Of a stretch of DNA of 64,000 nt, positions 26,770 through 38,035 are shown in pieces. Every line of letters starts with the position of its first letter. Within the stretch, counting starts at the first letter, position 1. The DNA is taken from contig JARBJD010000119.1 in NCBI GenBank assembly GCA_033064195.1, positions 1 to 64,000 on the forward strand, written 5' to 3'. A program made the translations under genes and the position numbers. A model generated the notes under the pieces. That model saw only the letters and a program-made list of their open reading frames with translations. It was not told the DNA's origin and did no database searches. The stretch is from Blattamonas nauphoetae. Taxonomy: Eukaryota > Preaxostyla > Oxymonadida.

Positions 26770-27675
26770 CTATTCAGGCAGAAGAGAGTTCACTCCCAAA
26801 GTGTTCATTATTCTGAACGAGTAGAACATCATCCTCCTTCCGTTAATCGATGCCTTGTCGTGAAGGAGAATCTGTTCGAGATGATCTCTGAACCCTCCTC
26901 GTTCCAGTGTCAGGAAGAGTATTCTCCCTCTGCGCATTGTTTCAGTTCCATCGGTTCGCCATTCGTTGACAAGGTCAGATGTGTAATAGATGATGGATTG
27001 ATGGAGCCAGTCGTCTTCCACTTTTGAGAAAAGAGACTGAAAAACCATTGGGATGTGAGAAGAACAAATGTAATCCAGTGTTGGTTGGTCAAATGCACTC
27101 ACTTCAAAGATCTTGACCAGTAAAGCCAACGGTTCTGCAGATTGATCGATCCACGACGAGAGGCTATGATTGCGACTGATCTGGACGAGAGATGGTTCGA
27201 TTGGGATCATCACTTCATGCAGCACCACATTTCGGATTGATTGAGGGCCAGCGTCTGGAGAGAGTGCTTGTACAGAATGAGGTTGGGCAAGTCCGACACT
27301 TAATCGAAAGATGGAGAAGATGCTGGACAGGACCTTCTGCTCTGCAAGCACAGAAAGATCTCGGAAGTGAGGTGTTGATAGGATTCGGGGAATGAGTTTG
27401 GAGGAAACAAGAGCCAGGTGGTTTAACGGCAAACAAACTTGGAGATAGTTGGCGATGAATGACAGAGTATTCCTGACAATCGATGGATGTGACGAAGATA
27501 AGAGCACAGTCATCGAATCCATAAACACTGCGGCGGGTTCTGACGAGTGTTGTCCAATGGCATTCAAGAAATTGTCTGCGTAGTTTGTGCGATGAAGCTG
27601 ATGGGAGAACCAAGAAAGGAAAATCGAAGTTTTGCTAACTCGCTCTTCATCCAACTCAGAGTCATTTCTGGCCAT
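26770..27675 (-). CDS. ARM-like helical protein of an oxymonad-expanded family
   Basis: 301 residues from ATG 27675. The protein is a string of amphipathic helices (SSHPSIVRNTLSFIANYLQ, LVSSKLIPRILST, PLALLVKIFEVSAFDQPTLD, then WRTDGTETMRRGR and DHLEQILLHDK), as in ARM/HEAT-type proteins. The same frame stays open upstream to about 27805 and encodes a plausible N-terminal piece (DPEYSPFTAWNANN...), but with no ATG, so the true start or a small first exon may lie in the 175 bp before the divergent gene at 27851. It resembles the ARM-like gene at 38.4-39.6 kb in layout: a fold-wide helical array, a W-containing late helix, then DLxEQ or SIEEK. I recall many such proteins in Blattamonas; their function is unknown to me. 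Confidence 0.65.
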   Translation of the reverse strand: MARNDSELDEERVSKTSIFLSWFSHQLHRTNYADNFLNAIGQHSSEPAAVFMDSMTVLLSSSHPSIVRNTLSFIANYLQVCLPLNHLALVSSKLIPRILSTPHFRDLSVLAEQKVLSSIFSIFRLSVGLAQPHSVQALSPDAGPQSIRNVVLHEVMIPIEPSLVQISRNHSLSSWIDQSAEPLALLVKIFEVSAFDQPTLDYICSSHIPMVFQSLFSKVEDDWLHQSIIYYTSDLVNEWRTDGTETMRRGRILFLTLERGGFRDHLEQILLHDKASINGRRMMFYSFRIMNTLGVNSLLPE

Positions 27676-27850
27676 GGCAATAAGAGAAACAAAGATTGAT
27701 GCAATAGAATCAATTGTGTGTGGATTATTAGCATTCCACGCAGTGAATGGAGAGTATTCTGGATCAGTTAGACGAAAATGAGGAGATAAAGCGGATATCT
27801 TCGGATCTTGTCATTGTCCCATAATTTTGGTTTGTCGAAAGTCCGATTAA

Positions 27851-30800
27851 ATGTCAGCCAATGTTGATCTAAACTTTCTGGAATCATTTGTGTTTGCTGA
27901 CTCTGGTGCTTCTAGATCCAAATCTCTTGATCTCTTGGCACCAAATTCAGAAGCACTCTTCTATTACAGCATTCTTCATGAACAGCTTTTATCTCCCTCA
28001 AAAGAAACAGACAAAGAGAAACAGCTTCTAGAAACGTTCTCTTCATTGTTTTCGGGAAATTCACCGACCTTTAAACTTCTGTCTTTGCGTCGAAAACTCC
28101 TCTCATTTGTCGGAGATGAACAGAAGAAAAAGGAAGAGACTATTCGCTTCATTCGCGATGATATACTGCGTCTGACATTTACACATCAACCTCCCTCATC
28201 AGGGACAGCACAACGGACAAGCATGGGAGAAGAATTGAAATCGAAAGTGGACACCGAAAAACTTTCACTGCAATCATATATCAAGCAGAACAACACAAAC
28301 ATTCAGACTCTCACAGAACTACAGCCGTTAGGAAAATACAAATATTACGATTTGGACCATTCGGAAGAAGACCTACTTCGCCTATTGAATTCTCTTCCGT
28401 CTTCATCGCATCCACTCGCTATGGATCTAGCCAGACGAGTTTTCGGAAAATCAAAACAATTCAATCGGATCTCTCTCTCTTTGACACTGGATCAACTGGA
28501 GCAACTTCGGAATGAATTTCCAGACATCGTCCAAGATCAGTACTTCGTGAGGCAATTCCTGCGGAGACTGGTTCCATCGTCGGAAGTTGATTTGGAGTTT
28601 GATGTGGAAGCACAGACAGAATATTACAACAAACTTTGGGATTTCGCCCAGCTATTGCCAGTTGCTCTGAACTCAACTAAACTGGCTCTGATGTATTGCT
28701 GCTTGGATTTCGACTGGAAACATGAACGAGTGAATCGAACACGATTCATGGAGTACATCAAAATACCACAATCGATCAACATTTTTGTCCATCAGGAGAA
28801 AGTGGAAGTTTTCACGATGTTGGATCAAATAGTGAGACAAAACAATATCCACCTGAAATTCTTCATTGGGTCCTCCATTTCGATTGACACGTTGGTTACG
28901 AACTATCTTCTTCATTTTCTAGCCGAAGCCGCAGATACAAGCGAGTTTGGGAACTTCATTGAAAAGAACCATCTCCGACGAGTATTCATTCAAGCTAAAG
29001 CTCTGAACGGAAGAATTGATGAAGTCACACTGTCTCAGGATGATAACACTTTCTTGGCAGATTTGAAGGACCGAGTTGACCTGACGTTCAACGACACAAA
29101 CAAGATTGTGTTCAAATCGGAAGACAAAGTGGAGCTGAAGGTTTTTGTGAAGAATGTGAAGAAGATGCAGATGAAAGTGTACGAAATGAACACATTCATG
29201 TTCTTTACGAAAGAAAAGAAGGCGATATCGCTGAATGTTGACTTGGATGGGATTTCACCCAGTTTCGAGCGAGAACTGGACTTCTCTACAATTGCCCCGG
29301 TTGTACGGCACACTGAGACACTGCCACTGTCGGAACTTGACGGGAAGCGAGGGGTTTTTGTGGTTGACCTGATCGGCTCAGGCCAGACCAGTCGAGCATT
29401 GATCAAGAAAGGGACACTGCGAGTTCTGCCTCGAATGACAGTAAACGGTCATGCACTCACACTTCTGGATGAGAACAACAACATCGTTAAACGAGATCAT
29501 GCGGCGGTGTGGGTGGATGGAGTGAAATACACTCGCTCATCGTCTGAAAACGAAGAAATGAAGAACGAGCTGTTGCCAGACGAGATTCTTGTTGGATTCG
29601 CAACAGGAAAAGACAACTACAGCAAAGAAATTGTGCTGTGCGACACATCGGACGACTTCTGTGCCCTCTCGTCGTTCGACTATCAGATCGAACGGTACCA
29701 GTTCGCGTGTTCGTTCTTTGTGGATCGGGAAGAGCTTGTTCAAGACACGACAGCGCATGTGATCATCCGACCAACACTGACCTGCAACAGACAACGAGCA
29801 TCGATGACTCTGCTTGAGAACGTGATTGTGACAATTGTGACGACGACAGGGGATGGCGTGCCGACAACGAAACAGTTTGACGATGTTGTGTTTGTGGACA
29901 ACGAGTTGACAACACTCGACGTAGCAATTGGCGACGACTTGGCCTCTTTGACAGTCGAAGTACAGGCGCGAGTGAAAGTTCTGTCTGACTTGGAACGAGC
30001 AGAGACATTCAGTGAATCGCGTACGTTCTCAGTGAACGAAATCAACCGGACGAAGAGTGTGGTGAGCTGTCTGCTGCTGCGCGTGCCGGATGAGGGATAC
30101 AAGCTCTCACTGGTTGGAAAGGCAGGCGAGCCGATCTCACACCAGCCTGTGGACCTCTCCTTCAGCTGGAGAGAGTTGAGAAGAAATAATGTGGTCAGCC
30201 AGCGAGTGATCACAAACGAAGAAGGACACGTGGATCTGGGGAAGCTTGAAGGAATCTCAGAAATGAATGCATCGTTCCGATTTGGATCAGACACACATTC
30301 ATTCCCATTCGGAATTGATTCGAACGAGCAAGGAAACGACAACGACTGGCAAGATGACGTGACATCGAATGTGGTGACAGTGGAAGGAGCAGACACACCG
30401 ATTGCTCTTCCTATTCTGGAATCAGAAAAGGAGCTGATCGTTCTGACGGAGCTGAACTCGGAACGAGCCCACATCCGCCACTGTTCGGACTTTGTTGAAG
30501 TGAGAAACGGAGAAGTGATTCTGTCGGGCGACCTGACAGCTGGACAGTACATCTTGTTCAACTGGAAGACAGGATCAGGAATCAATGTGACGGTGATCAA
30601 GTCCGACCACCCACTTCTGGGGACAACAGTTGTTGGAGAGAAGACGATTGGAATCTGTGAGCGAAGTGCGACAGGAATCGAATCAGTTCGGCAGACCGAG
30701 AACGGGGACGTGAAGGTGACACTCCTCCACCAAACACCATCGACTCGCGTGCATGTCTTCTGCAACACATTCCAACCCACATTCGACGTTCAAGCGAACT

Positions 30801-33800
30801 TGGCACATGGATTTCGTGGATCGGATAGAACGATGGAATTCACACACGACAAGTCGCAGTTCGACTCGAACAAGAAACTAGGAACCGAACAGCTGTATGT
30901 TCTGAACCGGAAAGCGCAACCGAATGGCCTTGGAAACAACCTACTCGCACCATCGATCCTTCTGAACCCAATTGTGAACACAGAAACCACTCGAAAAGAA
31001 TCAGAGATGGCGAAGAAGGAGGAGTTTTCAACGCAATCCTCTCATGTTATGCCGATGATGGCAAGGATGATGATGTCTGACGAAGAAGGGGGCTACCGAT
31101 CGTATGGCATGAAGAGAGGAGCAGGACTCAAGCCATTCGATCGAAGGACAACAAGTGATTTCAACACGTTGGATTGGATGGCTAATGCACCGATCATCAA
31201 AACCAATCTGAAGGTTGAGAAGGGCTCGAACGAGATGACAGTTGTGAATGCATCGGAGTTGAAGGGGCATTGTGTGTGCACAGTTGTCGTGACAGAAGAA
31301 GATCGAACTATGGCACGGAGAATCACACTCTCACAGCCACCCGCTCCTTCGATTGAACCAGACACGAAGAACAAGAAGGAGATCCGACTGATGCAGCCAT
31401 TCGACGAGAATCAGACATTCAGCGAGACAAACACAGCTTCGATTGTGCTCCCATCATTCGTGTTCGAGAACTGGCCGTCAGAGCAGAACACCTCTCTCTT
31501 GCAACAGCCTTACACAACCCTCGCACGCCCATCTGTCCGGATCGACGACATGAACACAGCGAAGTACGAACAGTTTTCGAGCATGCCAGCGTTATTCCAT
31601 CTGATGACGAGTGTGTTTGGTGGATTCTCGATGAACAAGGACAAGAATCGGCTGAGAAAGTTTGAAGAGCTGTTTGGGAACTTTGGGCAACTGAGTGGAA
31701 CAGATCGAGTGAAGCGATATTCGAAGCTTCCGTGCCACGAGACAAATCTGTTCTTCTTCCAGAAAGACCGAGAACTGTTCTCGACAGCGATTCTGCCCGT
31801 GCTCCGATCAAAGAAAGAGAAGCAAGTGATTGACCTGTTTGTGACAGACACGGCATCGGAAAGTGCTCTTCTCCATCTGGTGAGCCCTCTGACGTTCTCA
31901 ACCCTGAACGCACTGGAACAGATTCTGGTAGTTGAGATGCTTGTCAACAAGCTGATCGAGAAGAAGGATGCGGAGAGTGCGAAGACAGGACAGGAATATG
32001 CGAAGAACTTCCTGCGAACAGTGAAACATCGAGTGACAGCCACACCGCCGAGCAAGGCAACGGATGACCGATTGTTCGAGATTGCCCTGAAAGCTGGTCT
32101 GACAAAAGACGAATCGACAGAAGGAGAGATTGAGATGGACAGCGACGATGAAAACGACGACGCTCGAGGATTCCTAACGAAAGAGTCAGCACAGGAACTG
32201 AATGAAGAGATGGACGTCATGTACGAGTCAGAAGAAGCTCCGTCTTCCTCCCTCGATGACGCCTTGGAAGAGCTCGAAATGGCAACTACTCAGATCATGA
32301 CAGCGTCTAAGGTTTACTCTTCAGAACTAAAACAGAGTTCTGCTGTCTTTTCCTTGAGTCGATCGTCGAAAAAAGAAAAGAAAAAGACGAGGATGGCTCC
32401 GACACTCGCTCAGGCTGAGGCACTACCAACGATTGGATTCAATAGTTTCGATATGGCAGACCAGGAACGATTCTTATCCATGGCACCTCGGACGCAGAGG
32501 AGGATTGAAACACCACAGCCAGCGAAGTTCAAACAGGCTGACGAGACGAAGGAGTACAGAGAGACACAATTCTTGGAGGAGAAGGGAGACACACATTCGC
32601 TGATTGGGTGGAACAGGTTCTGGTGTGACTATGCCTTCTTCCTCCTGGAAGACGCAGCGAGTGGGAAGAGAGAGACCTCGACACCAAAGCGTCCACCGTT
32701 CGTATCAGCGAACATTCTCGACTGCTATTCTTCATTTGCATCTGCTGCATGTGCACTTGCTGTGAGTGATTTGGATCTGACGACGAAATCTCGTCTGAAG
32801 ATTCATGTTCATTCGAAAGAAGGGCGGCGAACAGGGGATGTCTCAGGAACAGTTCCAGGGCTGTTGTTTGTGAAGGAGATGAAAGGAGAGCCAGCAAACA
32901 CCTCCCTCTCCACGACCCAACACACTCTGCTCGTTGAAGAGTGTGTTGTGGACCCGTCAGATGCCGAGATTGTTGACGAGGATGGGGAACGCTCGCGAAA
33001 GTACGTGTCGAACCTGTCGCTTCGTCCGTGTGTGCCATACACAGCTGATGTGATGGTGGCGAACACATCAAGCTCAGCATTCGAAGTGGACATTCTTCTT
33101 CAGATTCCACAAGGAGCTGTCCCGCTGGAGAATGGGTTTTACACGAAAACGCAGCATCGGAAGGTGGAACGGTACTCGACAGAGATTGTGTCGTACTCGT
33201 TCTACTTCCCGTTCGAAGGGGAGTTCTCGCATTATCCAGCTCAAGTGATGCGAAAGGGGAAAGTGATGGGAGTGGGGAATGGGATTGGGGATCAGGGAGA
33301 AGGGGAGAAGAAGAGAATTGTGGTGAAGCGAGGATCAGATGAGGACGAGAAGGACGAGGCTGCACAGACATGGGTGTCCCTTTCGCTGGACCCCGACGAG
33401 AACCGCCTTCTGCACTTCCTCGAACACGGCAACATCTTCCGCGCCGATGTGAACCTGATGGACATCTGCTGGCGACTGTCTCAGAAGGAACTGTTCGAGC
33501 GAGTTCTGTTGATTCTGGAGAGAAGGAACGTGTACCAACGAGAAATCTGGAGCTACGCGTTCAAACACGAAGGACCACCACGAGCCATCAAGACATACCT
33601 GACAGACGAGCACCACGCGCTGGACAGGATCATCGCTCCGATCCAGTTCATGGACACTCCACTCTACTCGAACGACCCAGTGGAGAGGCACGCTGTGAAC
33701 CTGTACGAATACCGTCCACTTGTGAACGCGCGCACGTTCAGTGTGGGGACGAAGAGAGAGATCGCCAATCGGAACCTGAGCGTGCAGTACACACAATTTC

Positions 33801-34909
33801 TGACGTTCCTCGCGCACAACGGCCGCGGGTCTGTTACGAAAGAGCAGCATCCTCTTCTGACAGCAGACGACAAGCTGATCGTGTCGTACTATCTGGTTCT
33901 GCAGGACAGAATGGACGAAGCGCAGAAAATGTTTGGTCTGATTGGAGAGTCGTTTGAGAAGGACAAAGAGAAGAGTGGAGATGAGGAGATGATTCTTCAG
34001 CACGCGTACATGAAAGGGTTCCTGGACTTCTCTGAGCCGTGGACCGAGAACACGAAGGATGCCTCTAAGCATCTTCTGAAGGCTCGAGCAGTGGTGGCAC
34101 AGTTCGATGGAGTGGCACCTCGCCGATGGGGAGAAATGTTCAGAGACATGAAGACGCAGATTGGGCTGATCGACGCCGCGTTCAACAAGATCGAGAAACC
34201 AGCAGAGTCTGTTCACGTGGACGATGAGATTCTTGTGGAAGACGAAGCGAGACGGGAAGAGAAGAGACAGAGACACGCACAAGGCGCGCAGAAGCTCACG
34301 ACAAGCCTGGAAGTGACTCTGAACAAGGAGAGGTTCGAGGTGTCGATTGCTCAGTCAAACGGGAAGGCAGATAAGGCGACAGTGAAGTTCTTCCCAATCG
34401 ACATCGAACTGTTGTTCTCGCTGAATCCGTTCATCCGCGACAGTGGTGAGAAGTGCTCAGTTGTGAACCCATCGCAGCGAATCGAAGTCGAGTTTGGGAA
34501 GGAAGGCAACGAACTGAAGCAGACACAGGTTGTTGCGATTCCAGCCGAGCTGCACAACAAAAACACGATTGTGGGAGTGGATTACGAGAACATCACGAAA
34601 ACAGTGTCACTGTTCGACCACTCGATGGACATTGCTGTGTACGAGCATGTTGGGCGTCTGCAGGTGAAGGACAAGAAGACCCACAAACCGCTGTCATCTG
34701 TGTATGTGAAGACATATTCGAGAGAGTCGGAGGCCGAGAAGGGCGATTTCCTGAAAGATGGGTTCACAGACCTGACGGGGTCGTTTGACTATGCGTCAGT
34801 GAACAAGGAGAGCAAGGACAGAGGGGGATCGAAGACGAAGTTCTCGATTCTTGTGATGAGCAAGGACAGAGGGTCAGAGGTTCTGGAAGTGAATGCACCA
34901 GCAGAATAG
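27851..34909 (+). CDS. Intronless 2,352-residue protein, possibly with macroglobulin-like beta domains
   Basis: One uninterrupted frame from ATG 27851 to TAG 34909. There is no signal peptide and no membrane segment, so it should be cytosolic. The first ~400 residues are helical. From about residue 430 onward long beta-rich stretches appear (KVELKVFVKNVKKMQMKVYE, GVFVVDLIGSGQTSRALIKKG), reminiscent of the MG domains of alpha-2-macroglobulin, but I see no thioester motif. Acidic linkers (for example DSDDENDD near 32.15 kb) separate domains. The last third has a helical array with DRMDEAQKMFGLIGE and then another beta module. I do not recognise the family with certainty; the macroglobulin comparison is structural impression only. 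Divergent neighbour at 27675 and convergent neighbour at 35160. Confidence 0.75.
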   Translation: MSANVDLNFLESFVFADSGASRSKSLDLLAPNSEALFYYSILHEQLLSPSKETDKEKQLLETFSSLFSGNSPTFKLLSLRRKLLSFVGDEQKKKEETIRFIRDDILRLTFTHQPPSSGTAQRTSMGEELKSKVDTEKLSLQSYIKQNNTNIQTLTELQPLGKYKYYDLDHSEEDLLRLLNSLPSSSHPLAMDLARRVFGKSKQFNRISLSLTLDQLEQLRNEFPDIVQDQYFVRQFLRRLVPSSEVDLEFDVEAQTEYYNKLWDFAQLLPVALNSTKLALMYCCLDFDWKHERVNRTRFMEYIKIPQSINIFVHQEKVEVFTMLDQIVRQNNIHLKFFIGSSISIDTLVTNYLLHFLAEAADTSEFGNFIEKNHLRRVFIQAKALNGRIDEVTLSQDDNTFLADLKDRVDLTFNDTNKIVFKSEDKVELKVFVKNVKKMQMKVYEMNTFMFFTKEKKAISLNVDLDGISPSFERELDFSTIAPVVRHTETLPLSELDGKRGVFVVDLIGSGQTSRALIKKGTLRVLPRMTVNGHALTLLDENNNIVKRDHAAVWVDGVKYTRSSSENEEMKNELLPDEILVGFATGKDNYSKEIVLCDTSDDFCALSSFDYQIERYQFACSFFVDREELVQDTTAHVIIRPTLTCNRQRASMTLLENVIVTIVTTTGDGVPTTKQFDDVVFVDNELTTLDVAIGDDLASLTVEVQARVKVLSDLERAETFSESRTFSVNEINRTKSVVSCLLLRVPDEGYKLSLVGKAGEPISHQPVDLSFSWRELRRNNVVSQRVITNEEGHVDLGKLEGISEMNASFRFGSDTHSFPFGIDSNEQGNDNDWQDDVTSNVVTVEGADTPIALPILESEKELIVLTELNSERAHIRHCSDFVEVRNGEVILSGDLTAGQYILFNWKTGSGINVTVIKSDHPLLGTTVVGEKTIGICERSATGIESVRQTENGDVKVTLLHQTPSTRVHVFCNTFQPTFDVQANLAHGFRGSDRTMEFTHDKSQFDSNKKLGTEQLYVLNRKAQPNGLGNNLLAPSILLNPIVNTETTRKESEMAKKEEFSTQSSHVMPMMARMMMSDEEGGYRSYGMKRGAGLKPFDRRTTSDFNTLDWMANAPIIKTNLKVEKGSNEMTVVNASELKGHCVCTVVVTEEDRTMARRITLSQPPAPSIEPDTKNKKEIRLMQPFDENQTFSETNTASIVLPSFVFENWPSEQNTSLLQQPYTTLARPSVRIDDMNTAKYEQFSSMPALFHLMTSVFGGFSMNKDKNRLRKFEELFGNFGQLSGTDRVKRYSKLPCHETNLFFFQKDRELFSTAILPVLRSKKEKQVIDLFVTDTASESALLHLVSPLTFSTLNALEQILVVEMLVNKLIEKKDAESAKTGQEYAKNFLRTVKHRVTATPPSKATDDRLFEIALKAGLTKDESTEGEIEMDSDDENDDARGFLTKESAQELNEEMDVMYESEEAPSSSLDDALEELEMATTQIMTASKVYSSELKQSSAVFSLSRSSKKEKKKTRMAPTLAQAEALPTIGFNSFDMADQERFLSMAPRTQRRIETPQPAKFKQADETKEYRETQFLEEKGDTHSLIGWNRFWCDYAFFLLEDAASGKRETSTPKRPPFVSANILDCYSSFASAACALAVSDLDLTTKSRLKIHVHSKEGRRTGDVSGTVPGLLFVKEMKGEPANTSLSTTQHTLLVEECVVDPSDAEIVDEDGERSRKYVSNLSLRPCVPYTADVMVANTSSSAFEVDILLQIPQGAVPLENGFYTKTQHRKVERYSTEIVSYSFYFPFEGEFSHYPAQVMRKGKVMGVGNGIGDQGEGEKKRIVVKRGSDEDEKDEAAQTWVSLSLDPDENRLLHFLEHGNIFRADVNLMDICWRLSQKELFERVLLILERRNVYQREIWSYAFKHEGPPRAIKTYLTDEHHALDRIIAPIQFMDTPLYSNDPVERHAVNLYEYRPLVNARTFSVGTKREIANRNLSVQYTQFLTFLAHNGRGSVTKEQHPLLTADDKLIVSYYLVLQDRMDEAQKMFGLIGESFEKDKEKSGDEEMILQHAYMKGFLDFSEPWTENTKDASKHLLKARAVVAQFDGVAPRRWGEMFRDMKTQIGLIDAAFNKIEKPAESVHVDDEILVEDEARREEKRQRHAQGAQKLTTSLEVTLNKERFEVSIAQSNGKADKATVKFFPIDIELLFSLNPFIRDSGEKCSVVNPSQRIEVEFGKEGNELKQTQVVAIPAELHNKNTIVGVDYENITKTVSLFDHSMDIAVYEHVGRLQVKDKKTHKPLSSVYVKTYSRESEAEKGDFLKDGFTDLTGSFDYASVNKESKDRGGSKTKFSILVMSKDRGSEVLEVNAPAE

Positions 34910-35159
34910 GTCAGTATACTGTTATTTTACATCCCAACATCCAATTTCTCATCCTCTCTTTCTTTTTTGTCAATGTTTAGTGATGTTTCCCTCTTCGTTT
35001 CAGAGCACGAGAATCAAACTTGGTGGAAGGAAAGTTTCGGCGATGGATGCGAGAATTCAAAGAATAAAAAGATGCAAGTGTGAAACGACGGACACAGGAG
35101 ACGAACACATCAAATACAACAGAAGACAGCTAATACGCGAATTCAGCCTGGAAATGAGT
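34910..35159. other. Short intergenic spacer between convergent genes
   Basis: 250 bp. A GT...TTTAG segment directly after the TAG stop looks intron-like (about 34910-34980) and may be a 3' UTR intron; otherwise nothing is seen. Confidence 0.35.
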
Positions 35160-37857
35160 TTAAATTGAGTCTACAAGTTGTTGAGCTGTTTTTTGAATGC
35201 TTTGCGATTCTCCTGCAATCCTGCCAGCATAGACCTCACTGCGGTTCCCGAGAAGGTCGAGGTAGATCGATGACTCCTCGTTTGGTCCTTGATCAGCTTC
35301 AGCTGGAATCGCTTCATGGTGTTGCACAGTGCTCTGCTCGTGCTCCTCCGAAAGGGAATCAAAAACAGTAGTTTGCGGTTGGGGGATGTCTGACGGGGCG
35401 AGGGTTTGAAAGTCATCCCAAGTGAGGTCGCAGTTCGATGGGGAGAGACCAGCAAACCATCGATGGGAGAGGAGCGCGTTATTTGAGAATGAGAGTCGGG
35501 ACATCTGATTCAAGTCCAACACACGACTCAGAAAACTGATACAATCGTCAGTGAGGCCTGCTGCGGGGGCGGCAAGGTCATCGATGAATGTTGGGATCGA
35601 CGGGACTTCTCTGAGACATAAAGATCAAACAAGAACAGTCTGCACACTTTCGAAGTTCATCTATATCCACTGACTCGAATGGAGGGCTGGGGAATTCATG
35701 AGATGATGAAAAACAGACTGGCCATAAAGTAGTTCCATTGCGATGCATCCCAGTGACCAGGCATCAATCGATTCCCCGTATTCCAACCCATCAAGAACCT
35801 CGGGAGCCTGAAAGAAATAAATGGGGCGAGAACAAACCATGTAAAGATAAGTTCTGAAACGAACAATGAAAACGACGAAGAACAACACACTTGATGGGTA
35901 GACCCTCACTCCGAAGAGGAAAAGATTGACGATCAGCAATCGGACATGCGCGGCTAAAATTGGAAACCAATGCCCGAACAGTCGCACTCTCTCCATCACA
36001 TCGGAAACACACATTCGCTGGCACCAGAAATCTGAATGAAATGACCATGAAATTAGGAAACCTGTGAAGAAATCCCGCTTTGTGAAGATCAGTGATTCCA
36101 TGTGCTGAAAACAGCAATCAATTCAGAGAATGACAGACCAATCATAAAGATCACTTTTCGAACAATATCTTCGAGCACTGGGAGTCTTTGTGACGCTTGA
36201 TCCCCATAGTCGAGAGTCTGTCAACATGAATAATGAAAAAGTGAAACATTTTGGTCTGAATCATCAAACACGAAAAGAGTTTGTTGTGTGTTCCGACACA
36301 TGTGAACCCGACGAGTCAGGATCAGAAACGATGAACATGAACAAAATCTTCATGGAAATAGAATCGAAAACGTGATACTGTTCGATTGTCTTCTCCAGTT
36401 GATAGAGTCGACTCGCCTCATTTGGATTGTCCACAATTCGAATCCTGTACTCAATCGGAGGGAGTGTATACACTGCGCGGTAGACTCTAGAACAATAAAT
36501 ATCAAATGAGAGGAGACCGTCCGAGATGATCCTGGTCTGATTGTGAACAGATTGATGGTGAAAATGAAGAACAGAAGAATCACACCCAGAAAGCGGACAT
36601 TCTGAAAAGAGAACGAGAAAAAGGAAGATACGGTATAGTTGCTTGATTCAATGAGACGTCTGTCATGAGCTTGAACATCTTGTTGGGAGGGAGAGAGTGT
36701 TTGGACGATGGTCGTTGGAGCTCTTGTTTGAATGAGCTGCTGATGGTTCTGAAAATCGATTTGCATTTGATGAAGTCTCATTCGAGCCGTCGGAAAATCG
36801 GTGTCGTTGGAATTGATGAGAGCGAGCAACTGTCCCGATTGGATAAGCTCAGACGACGAACATCGTTCTTTCGGATTCTGGGAAGAGCCAAGAGAGAAAA
36901 TGAAATTAAAGAAGTAGGGAAGCACACGGGATTGAGGAGACTAGCGAGAAGGCGTTGTAATGGTTCTGAGAGATAGCGGGTCGCTGTGGAGACATCGAAT
37001 CCACAAACAGACTGAGCAAACCCAGGTTCGCCCGACCCAGTGATCCATCCTGGTCGTGTCACCATTTCAAGAAGAATCATTCCAAAGGACCACATGTCTC
37101 CTTTCAGTGACGGTTGTGTTGTGGAACGAGTGAAGAATTCTGGTGCCCAGTACTGGTATGTCCCCAGTTCTGTGGATGTGTTTGTTTTTCCTGTTCCCAC
37201 ACTCGTCACCCCTCCAAAGTCTCCTGGAATGGGAATCACAAGAGCAAATTGTGATGATGGGAAGACGGAAACGAAAAATAAACCGTGAACAAATCAAAAA
37301 ACGACGCAAAAGCACAAAAGACACAGTTGAGGATCAAATTCCTCAGAGTCAAGAGAAAGAGACAAACCAAGTTTGGCAACTCCGTCCTTGCTAATCAAGA
37401 TATTAGATGGTTTCAGATCCCCAAAAGCTTGCTTGTTCCGATGTAGAAAAGCTAGTCCTTCCAAAATATCGCACATATACCTGAAGATGGTCTGTGTTCA
37501 GAGATGATGGCGAGAAGCAGATGTGCGAAGGGAGAATGACAATATCAGAAGAAGAACAGACAGATCTGTCAAGATTGGCTCCTTTGCTGCTGCTCTCCCT
37601 CATTTGGTGAGCAAGAGAACAGGCGCAGAGTTCGAGGACGAGAAAATGAGCTAAGTGTTCTTCCTGGACTTCCACAAGTCGAACAACGTTGGAATGTTGA
37701 AAATTTCGCAGTTTATTGATTTCACGGTCATTCTTTTGATAGCCTGGATCATTGTTGAAATTTAGGATTTTGATCGCGAACAGTTCACCTGTGACGGTGT
37801 GCTTCGCTTGATAAACTGCTCCAAACCTTCCACTTCCAAGATCCTTCACACGGACGT
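35160..37857 (-). CDS. Tandem protein kinase plus pseudokinase gene (first exon unresolved)
   Basis: Reading on the minus strand, exons at 37857-37562, 37491-37368, 37223-36928 and 36877-36632 join in frame into a kinase: LGSGRFGAVYQ, FAIKIL, FRYMCDILEGLAFLH, FGDLKPSNIL (the HRD His-Arg replaced by Phe-Gly, Asp kept), KLGDFGG, YWAPEFF, DMWSFGM and NPKERCSSSEL. No stop separates this from a 60-residue linker and then a second kinase-like domain (about 36.60-35.3 kb). That domain has IRI where AIK is expected, HRFLVPANV for [11 protein letters not shown] for DFG, then APEVLDG, DAWSLGC and DLNQMSRLS...HRWFAGL, ending TAA at 35160. The second domain therefore lacks the catalytic Lys, the HRD Asp and the DFG Asp: a pseudokinase. 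An intron at the join is ambiguous (104 bp, or none with a hydrophobic segment). Two adjacent genes are an alternative. Confidence 0.65.
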
Positions 37858-38035
37858 CTGAAAGAGAAATAAATAGACGATTAGGTGAAACAAACAATTC
37901 ACGAAAAGAACGAGAAAAAGCCATGGAATTCAAATCGATGACATGAGGAAAAGGAGTCATACATGGCTTTGGAAGAGACAGTTGAAATGGACGTTTGGCA
38001 GAGGCTCTCTTCTTATACATACAGGAGAAGCAGTT

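Noticed and set aside
36490-36601. Transmembrane segment (NVRFLGVILLFFIFTIN) in the kinase-pseudokinase linker
   Set aside because: The hydrophobic stretch has a GT donor after its first residues and a usable acceptor before VYRAVYTLPP, so it is more likely part of an intron; left undecided in the gene entry.
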